Source of the DNA: JBEIUL01 sp044356865
GTDB taxonomy: Bacteria > Planctomycetota > Phycisphaerae > Phycisphaerales > SM1A02
Length of the DNA stretch: 13,058 bases
NCBI GenBank assembly: GCA_044356865.1
Contig: JBIKVN010000073.1
Span: forward strand, 1-13,058
Direction of reading: 5' to 3'
In this document: in pieces, positions 7,700 through 13,058 of the stretch
Position numbering within the stretch: position 1 is the stretch's first letter
Layout of the letters: each line of letters opens with the position of its first letter
The notes under the pieces: generated by a model
Told to the model about the DNA's origin: nothing
What the model saw: only the letters and a program-made list of their open reading frames with translations
Database searches by the model: none
Translations under genes and position numbers: made by a program

Positions 7700-10234
7700 A
7701 TGCTCGGGGACGTCGTCCCCCCCTCCCGGAGAACCCGCGTGGTCCACGCCCGTCTTGCCGCCGTTGCCCTCGGTTCGCTGTTCACCCTGCCCGCGTTCGC
7801 CGACTGCCCCGCCGACCTCGACGGCGACGGGCTCGTCGCGTCGGGCGACCTCACCGTGATGCTCGCGAGCTGGGGCGATTGTCGGGCGAAGTCCGCGTGT
7901 CCAGCTGATCTCGACGGCGACGGCGAGGTCTCGGCCGGCGATCTTGCGACGCTGCTCGCGGCGTGGGGCCCCTGTCCCGCGGGCTGCTCGGGCGAGTTCG
8001 GGTGGCAGCCGGGGTTCGGGCAGGAAGCCCCGCCCTTCGCGGCCGGGTCGATCGGGGTCCACGACTTCGAGATCTTCGACTTCGGGAATGGTCCGGTGCT
8101 GGTCGCGGGAGGAACCTTCGGTAGCGCGGGCGGAGTCACGGCGCGATCGGTCGCGGCCTGGAACGGTTCGGAGTGGTCGGCGATCGGAAGCGGGATCGAC
8201 GGCACCGTGATGGCGCTCGAGACGTTCGACGACGGCTCGGGCCCGCGGCTTTTCGCGGGCGGCTCTTTCACGAGCGTGGGCGGGCAGTCGGCCGGCAATC
8301 TCGCGAAGTGGAACGGCACGGCGTGGGAGGCGGTTCCCGGCGGGACCGATTCGATGATCCGCGATCTGGTCGCGTTCGATGACGGCGCGGGCGCGAAACT
8401 CTGGGTCGCCGGCGACTTCCAGAACGCGGGCGGTCTGCCGTCGCCGGCGGTTGCGACGTGGGACGGGTTCGCGTGGGCCAATCCCGGCGGCGTCGCCTCC
8501 GGTTTCGGAGTCGCCCTGCACGTCCACGACGGCGGCGACGGGCCGAGGCTCTTCCTGGGCGGTTCGGTCCGAGTGGCCGGAAGCACGAGCTCTCGCATGG
8601 TCGTCCAGCGGACCGCGACGGGCTTCGTCCCGGTCGGCACGAATCTCGGCGGATCGTGGGGTGCCGGCACGGGAGCGGTGTGGGCGCTGACCTCGGCTCG
8701 CGTGCCCAAGAGCAAGCAGTCGGTGCTCGTGGCCGCCGGAGGCTTCGAGTTTCCGGGGCTCGGCGTGGCGTGGTGGAACGGGACCACCTGGAGTTCGAAC
8801 GCCCAGAATCTCTACGGCTGGACCCGCACCGCCGTCGCGACCTATCCCGGCGACTCGCTCGACGAACTCTATCTCTCGGGCCCGATGACCTTCACGAGTC
8901 CCGACGGCTACCAGGGCATCGCCCGCCAGGAAGCCGGCAACTGGCTTCCGGTCGGCGGCGGGCTCGGGTTGCCGCCGAACTCAGGGAATCCGCCGTACCC
9001 GATGCCGTTCGCATTCAAGGTGTTCGACGACGGTTCGGGCCCGCGACTCTTCGCCGGCGGCAGTTTCCTGCTCGGCGACGGCGAGCTGGTGCTCGGCATC
9101 GCCGCGTGGGACGGCACCGCCTGGGATCGCGTCGGCGGCGGCGTGTCGAGCGGCGCGGACGGCCTGTATCCGGTGATGGCCCGTGATCTCGTCGAGACTT
9201 CGATCGGCGGAGGCGAACGGCTCGTCGTCGGTGGCGGGTTCCTCCTGGTCAACGATGAGGTGATGCCCAACCTCGCGAGCTTCGACGGCACCACCTGGTC
9301 GAGTGTCGGCGGCGGGACCGATGGTCCGGTCTATGCGATACGCGAGTTCGACGACGGTCGCGGACCCGGGCTGTTCGTCGGCGGGCTGTTCTCGCGGGTC
9401 GGCGGGACGGGCCCCGGCGGCATCGCCGCAAACCGCATCGCCCGCTGGGACGGCACGGCATGGTCGGGCGTCGGAGGTGGCATCAACGCGACGGTCTGGT
9501 CGCTGGCGGTCTTCGACGACGGATCGGGTCCGAAGTTGCATGCGGGCGGCAGCTTCACCACCGCCGACGGACTGCCGGCCGACCGCATCGCCCGCTGGAA
9601 CGGCTCGGTGTGGGAGCCGATCCCCGGCATGACGGGGGCGAACGGCCCGGTGATCTACGACCTCGAGACTTTCGACGACGGGACGGGACCGGCGCTGTAC
9701 GCGGCCGGCCGCTTCGAGTCGGCCGGCGGCGTTCCGGTGAACATGATCGCCCGCTTCCGCGATGGCGCCTGGTCGCCGGTCGGTCCGGTCGGCGCCCCGA
9801 TCGGCATCGAGGCGGTGCTCTGTCTCCACGTTTTCGACGACGGAACCGGTCCCGCGCTCTACGCCGGCGGCTCGTTCACCCAGATCGGCGGCGTCGCCGC
9901 GTCGCGTCTCGCCCGCTGGAAGGACGGGGCGTGGACCGAGGTGCCGGGCCTCGCGAACGGCTCGGTCTGGGATCTCGCGACCTTCGACGACGGCGGCGGA
10001 CCGCGCCTCGCGGTCGGCGGCTTCTTCACCGTCGCCGGCGGATCGGTCGCCGACCGCGTCGCCCTGCGCGACGCGACCGGCTGGACGCCGCTCGACGGCG
10101 GCACGAACGGCGGCGTATACACGCTGATGACCATCGACGGCCCCGAGGGCCCGACCCTGGTCACCGGCGGGGTCTTCACCACGGCCGGCGCGATCCCAAG
10201 CGTCGGCCTCGGTTGGTGGCGGTGCGGAAGGTAG
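7700..10234 (+). CDS. Secreted protein with N-terminal dockerin-like pair and ~14 beta-propeller-like repeats
   Basis: 844 residues from ATG 7700 (weak SD GGAAGG five bases upstream); the frame is open further upstream but runs through the structured intergenic element. Residues 1-34 are a signal peptide with SRRTRVV in the n-region (Tat-like but not consensus) and cleavage after AFA. Two Cys-bracketed dockerin-like repeats follow: 36-61 (CPADLDGDGLVASGDL...WGDC) and 67-92 (CPADLDGDGEVSAGDL...WGPC), each C-x24-C with DxDxDG-type calcium ligands. Residues 117-844 hold about 14 imperfect repeats of 48-58 residues with core FDDGSGPxLxAGGSFT, then (A)xxIARWNGxxWxxVGGG. Repeats 3-6 and 8 are the most diverged. 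Each unit looks like a four-strand blade, so one or two beta-propellers are plausible (inference). Function unknown; adhesion or carbohydrate binding is only a guess. The stop is TAG right after WWRCGR. Confidence 0.88.
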   Translation: MLGDVVPPSRRTRVVHARLAAVALGSLFTLPAFADCPADLDGDGLVASGDLTVMLASWGDCRAKSACPADLDGDGEVSAGDLATLLAAWGPCPAGCSGEFGWQPGFGQEAPPFAAGSIGVHDFEIFDFGNGPVLVAGGTFGSAGGVTARSVAAWNGSEWSAIGSGIDGTVMALETFDDGSGPRLFAGGSFTSVGGQSAGNLAKWNGTAWEAVPGGTDSMIRDLVAFDDGAGAKLWVAGDFQNAGGLPSPAVATWDGFAWANPGGVASGFGVALHVHDGGDGPRLFLGGSVRVAGSTSSRMVVQRTATGFVPVGTNLGGSWGAGTGAVWALTSARVPKSKQSVLVAAGGFEFPGLGVAWWNGTTWSSNAQNLYGWTRTAVATYPGDSLDELYLSGPMTFTSPDGYQGIARQEAGNWLPVGGGLGLPPNSGNPPYPMPFAFKVFDDGSGPRLFAGGSFLLGDGELVLGIAAWDGTAWDRVGGGVSSGADGLYPVMARDLVETSIGGGERLVVGGGFLLVNDEVMPNLASFDGTTWSSVGGGTDGPVYAIREFDDGRGPGLFVGGLFSRVGGTGPGGIAANRIARWDGTAWSGVGGGINATVWSLAVFDDGSGPKLHAGGSFTTADGLPADRIARWNGSVWEPIPGMTGANGPVIYDLETFDDGTGPALYAAGRFESAGGVPVNMIARFRDGAWSPVGPVGAPIGIEAVLCLHVFDDGTGPALYAGGSFTQIGGVAASRLARWKDGAWTEVPGLANGSVWDLATFDDGGGPRLAVGGFFTVAGGSVADRVALRDATGWTPLDGGTNGGVYTLMTIDGPEGPTLVTGGVFTTAGAIPSVGLGWWRCGR

Positions 10235-10338
10235 ATTTCCCCGGATTTCCCGCCGCCGGACCTGGGTGCGATCCCTGCATTCATGCCTTCGGCGCCCGCC
10301 GGCCTTGAGGGGCACGGTCCGACGGTCAAGCATGCCGG

Positions 10339-10773
10339 ATGCATCGATGGCTTGCGAGACCCGCTCCCCTGGTGGCTTCGGCGGCCTTGACCGGGATCAC
10401 GCTGTCGTGGTGGTGGCGTTGGGCGTGGATCGCCGCGGCGCTGACGCTCGCGATCTACGGCCTTGGCTCGGCGATCGCGATGATCGACCGGACGGCGGAT
10501 CAAGCCCGCGTCGAACTTTCCCGGAACGGCGAGCGAAGCGATCGGGCTTCGCGCGAGCGTGCGTTGCGGCTCGGCCTGCGGACCGCCGCGGCGCTCGGCC
10601 TCGGCCTGCTCGCGATCGCCACCGTCCTGGCCGCGGCGTACTTCGACCTCCGCACCCTCGCCTTCGGGGCGTTCGGGATCTTCCTGATCATGCTCTTCCT
10701 CGGCTGGCCGTTCTGGATTGCCGCGGTCACCGAGGAAGCGGCCCGGACCCGGCGGGAAACCGCCGGCGAGTGA
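10339..10773 (+). CDS. Small four-helix membrane protein, unknown function
   Basis: 144 residues, not recognised. Hydrophobic segments at about 11-22, 28-49, 82-101 and 106-130 suggest four membrane helices. Between helices 2 and 3 is a charged cytoplasmic-like loop (50-80: DRTADQARVELSRNGERSD...), and the C-terminal tail is charged (TEEAARTRRE). A Trp-rich run SWWWRWAW sits at 23-30. Third codon positions are strongly GC, which supports real coding on this strand. The ATG at 10339 lacks a clear SD. It lies 104 bases after the 844-residue protein on the same strand and converges on the sulfatase, with 49 bases between stops. Confidence 0.72.
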   Translation: MHRWLARPAPLVASAALTGITLSWWWRWAWIAAALTLAIYGLGSAIAMIDRTADQARVELSRNGERSDRASRERALRLGLRTAAALGLGLLAIATVLAAAYFDLRTLAFGAFGIFLIMLFLGWPFWIAAVTEEAARTRRETAGE

Positions 10774-10822
10774 CCCGCCGTCACCGCCCCGCCGTCGATC
10801 GCAAGCGTGATCGCTCGGGGCG

Positions 10823-13058
10823 TCACGTCGAGGGCGTCGCGGGCACGCCGAGCCGCAATTCGATCGTCCAGCCCTTGAGGTCAAGGCCCGCGACCGGCGA
10901 CGTCGGCAGCAGGCAATCGGGAATGCCCTGCTCGGCCGGATCACGCGGCGGCAGGCACGGGCCCCACGCGGCAAGGACGATCGCGATGTCGGACCCGTCG
11001 ACGATGCCGCTCAGGTCGACATCCCAGAAGCCCGGCGAACCCCACTCGCCAAGCAGCCCGGCGATGTCGAGCCCGTCGACGACCCCGTCGAGGTTCCCGT
11101 CGGCGTCGCAGCGCGGCTGCGACACGATCAGCCGGATGAGCTCGGCCCGCAGTTCCTCGTACGCCGCGGTCGCCTCGGTTGGCATCGCATCGACCGTCGG
11201 ATCCCAACTCTGCGTCCCGTCACCGAACTCGATCCCGGGCTGGCTCGGCGGGACCGGTTCGGGCAGGCGGAAGAGCGTCACCTCGCAGTCGTTCGGCGCG
11301 AGACAGCTCGGCAGTTGGTTCACCACGATCTTCCACGGGCCTTTCCGTACGCCGTATTGGACGAGCGACGGCGGCGTGAGCGCCACGCTGCCCTCGGGGC
11401 ATTGGTCGGCCATCTCGGGCGGAAGGAAACAGTAGTCGGTGCCGCCACAGGGGACGATTGCGGTCTTCGGATCGGTCGAGACGAGGTCGCAGTAGTTCGT
11501 GATCGGATACGGCGTGATGTCGGCGCCGCCCGCCCAGCATCCGCCGTTGTCGACGCAGAGCTGCGGGCTCGTGATGAGGCTGTCGATCACCGTCGTCCCG
11601 TTGATGCACGGCCCGACCTCGCCGGTGACGAAGGTCCCTTGGGCGTAGACGGCGAAGTTGAACTCGCGGATCCCCTCGGTCGCGGGATCGGTGAGGTAGG
11701 GCATCATCGGCAAGGCGTCGACGATCCTCCCCGCCGGCATCTCCGACTTCCAGTCGATCCCGCACGCCTCGTTCAGCAGCGAGAAGAGATCGACGATCGA
11801 GACCGTGGCGTCGACCGCCCGCCCCGGCTCGGCCACCATCGGTCCCGCGATGATCAGCCCCGAACGCACGCCGGTCTCGTAGACCGTCTGCTTGGCGTTG
11901 GCCGGGTCGAACGGCAGGTAGACGGTGTAGCCATACGAACCGTTGTCGTTCACGACGACGATGAGGGTGTTCGTCTCCTTCGGGTCGCGGAGGCGGAACT
12001 CGCCGCCCTCGACGGTCGCGAGGTCGAGCTCGACCAGCGTCTGGCCGATCGAACGGTCGACCGAATCGCACATCAGCTGGAAGACCGTGCGCGAGCTCGG
12101 ATTCGCGAGCGAGCACGACAGGTCGGTCGGCGTCGGCCCGGTGAGCGCGGGCGGCGGGGTCTGGATCGGCGTGTGCGACGCGCTGTGGGTCACGAACGCC
12201 ATCCACGGCTGGCCGGTCTTCCGGGCCTGCTCGATCCACTCGACCGAGCGATCGCCGATGAAGGTCGACATGTACTGCCGCTCGAGGCCCGCGATCTTGC
12301 CCGACCACGCCGGCGTGCTGACCACGCGTTCCCAGGCGTAGTACGCGTTGCCGAGGTCGAAGTCGATCGCGCTGCAGTCGCCCTCGTCGCAGGTCGCGGC
12401 GAGCGAGCTGTCCTTCCGCAGAAGCGGCACGCCGCCCGCCGCCAACGCCGCGAAGGGCTGGATGCCCTCGACGCACGAGCCGTCGGGGAAACACGCGGCG
12501 CCGAGCGAATCGAACCCGCCCGGCGCGCCGCAGTCGTAGGTGCCCGCCGGAACCTGGCCGCCGACGGTCGAGTCGATGGCCGGCGGCAGGTCCCAGTAGC
12601 CGTCGTAGAAATCAAGCCCCAAGGTGCGGATCGGGGCCTCGTAGCCATATCCCGGCGGCGTGTTCTCGGGGCCGCCGCCGAGGTGGTACTTGCCCAGCAT
12701 CCCGGTCACGTAGCCGGCCTCCCGCGCGAGCTTCGGCACGGTGATCTCGGAGGGATGCAGCTGGTTCACCGGCAGCATCGGATCGGTGATCGCGGTGATC
12801 ACGCCCGTCCGGAAGCCATGCCGGCCCGTGAGCATCGCCGCCCGCGACGGGGAACACTCCGGCGTCGCCCAGAAGTTGCGGAAACTCACGCCCTGCGCGG
12901 CGATCTGGGCCAGCACCGGGAACTGCGGCACGCCGGGCGATGCGTTCCACCCGAAGGGCGGGAACGAGAACGCGTCGATCCCGATGTCGTCAAGGACGAA
13001 GACCAATACATTCGGGTGCGCCGAGCCTCTCGACTCGGCCGCCGCGGTGGAGAGGGCC
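10823..13058 (-). CDS. Secreted sulfatase with dockerin-like pair near C terminus, 5' end outside window
   Basis: Hydrolyses sulfate esters, probably on polysaccharides outside the cytoplasm. About 744 residues are visible; the start lies beyond the right edge. The first visible residues (ALSTAAAESRGSAHPNVLVFVLDD) look like the tail of a signal peptide and the first core strand. Sulfatase landmarks are intact: the metal ligands DD in VLDDIG; CSPSRAAMLTGR with the formylglycine Cys codon at 12856-12854; GKYHLGG (Lys codon at 12691); THSASHTPIQTP; and NDNG at 11950-11939. Formylglycine formation would need a separate maturase (FGE or anSME), not present here. Odd for the family are Cys-rich insertions (ACFPDGSC, CVDNGGCW) and a long segment after NDNG. 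Near the end a two-repeat dockerin-like module runs from CDADGNLDGVVDGLDI to LAAWGPC, followed by about 40 further residues, so the module is not terminal. Substrate cannot be read from sequence. Confidence 0.93.
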   Translation of the reverse strand, partial: ALSTAAAESRGSAHPNVLVFVLDDIGIDAFSFPPFGWNASPGVPQFPVLAQIAAQGVSFRNFWATPECSPSRAAMLTGRHGFRTGVITAITDPMLPVNQLHPSEITVPKLAREAGYVTGMLGKYHLGGGPENTPPGYGYEAPIRTLGLDFYDGYWDLPPAIDSTVGGQVPAGTYDCGAPGGFDSLGAACFPDGSCVEGIQPFAALAAGGVPLLRKDSSLAATCDEGDCSAIDFDLGNAYYAWERVVSTPAWSGKIAGLERQYMSTFIGDRSVEWIEQARKTGQPWMAFVTHSASHTPIQTPPPALTGPTPTDLSCSLANPSSRTVFQLMCDSVDRSIGQTLVELDLATVEGGEFRLRDPKETNTLIVVVNDNGSYGYTVYLPFDPANAKQTVYETGVRSGLIIAGPMVAEPGRAVDATVSIVDLFSLLNEACGIDWKSEMPAGRIVDALPMMPYLTDPATEGIREFNFAVYAQGTFVTGEVGPCINGTTVIDSLITSPQLCVDNGGCWAGGADITPYPITNYCDLVSTDPKTAIVPCGGTDYCFLPPEMADQCPEGSVALTPPSLVQYGVRKGPWKIVVNQLPSCLAPNDCEVTLFRLPEPVPPSQPGIEFGDGTQSWDPTVDAMPTEATAAYEELRAELIRLIVSQPRCDADGNLDGVVDGLDIAGLLGEWGSPGFWDVDLSGIVDGSDIAIVLAAWGPCLPPRDPAEQGIPDCLLPTSPVAGLDLKGWTIELRLGVPATPST

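Noticed and set aside
10796..10813. CGATC/GATCG inverted repeat between convergent stops
   Set aside because: Only five pairs with an eight-base loop and no T run on either strand, so not supported as a terminator.

Overview
The window is high-GC bacterial DNA. It most likely comes from a planctomycete, and within that phylum from the Phycisphaerae. This is an inference from three things: exported proteins carrying Cys-bracketed dockerin-like modules (CPADLDGDG...LLAAWGPC), a secreted sulfatase with such a module, and a tmRNA whose 3' CCA is not encoded. No 16S or other phylogenetic marker is present, so the assignment rests on protein style alone.

Left part (1-2012): the 5' two thirds of a glycogen debranching enzyme gene (glgX, minus strand, running off the left edge) is divergent from a one-piece tmRNA gene (ssrA, plus strand, 1619-1966). 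The tmRNA encodes the proteolysis tag ANTQYALAA and is followed by a strong intrinsic terminator.

Middle part (2045-7383, all minus strand, transcribed right to left): two adjacent paralogous exported proteins of LolA-like character (6583-7383 and 5420-6232), then a CPA2-type cation:proton antiporter with a TrkA-N/RCK domain (3770-5407, 12 bp after the second paralogue), then a secreted beta-rich repeat protein ending in a dockerin-like module (2045-about 3646). The last gene has its good Shine-Dalgarno and ATG in a different frame from the body. A single lost T would explain this.

Right part (7384-13058): an intergenic segment (7400-7616) holds stacked and mutually exclusive inverted repeats followed directly by a U-tract terminator. 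It looks like an unrecognised structured RNA or leader. Downstream on the plus strand is an 844-residue secreted protein with two dockerin-like repeats at its N terminus and about 14 repeats of a ~50-residue FDDGSGP...AGGSFT unit. A small four-helix membrane protein follows. Convergent with it is a large secreted sulfatase (minus strand, running off the right edge) that carries the CSPSR formylglycine signature and a dockerin-like pair near its C terminus.

Functionally the window mixes housekeeping (ribosome rescue, glycogen turnover, ion homeostasis) with an envelope or secreted set (two LolA-like proteins, three dockerin-like exported proteins). No cohesin-like partner, mobile element with a transposase, CRISPR array or tRNA gene was seen. 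The most promising unexplained items are the 7400-7616 structured element, the frameshifted start of the dockerin gene, and the shared C-x24-C dockerin-like module in otherwise unrelated exported proteins.
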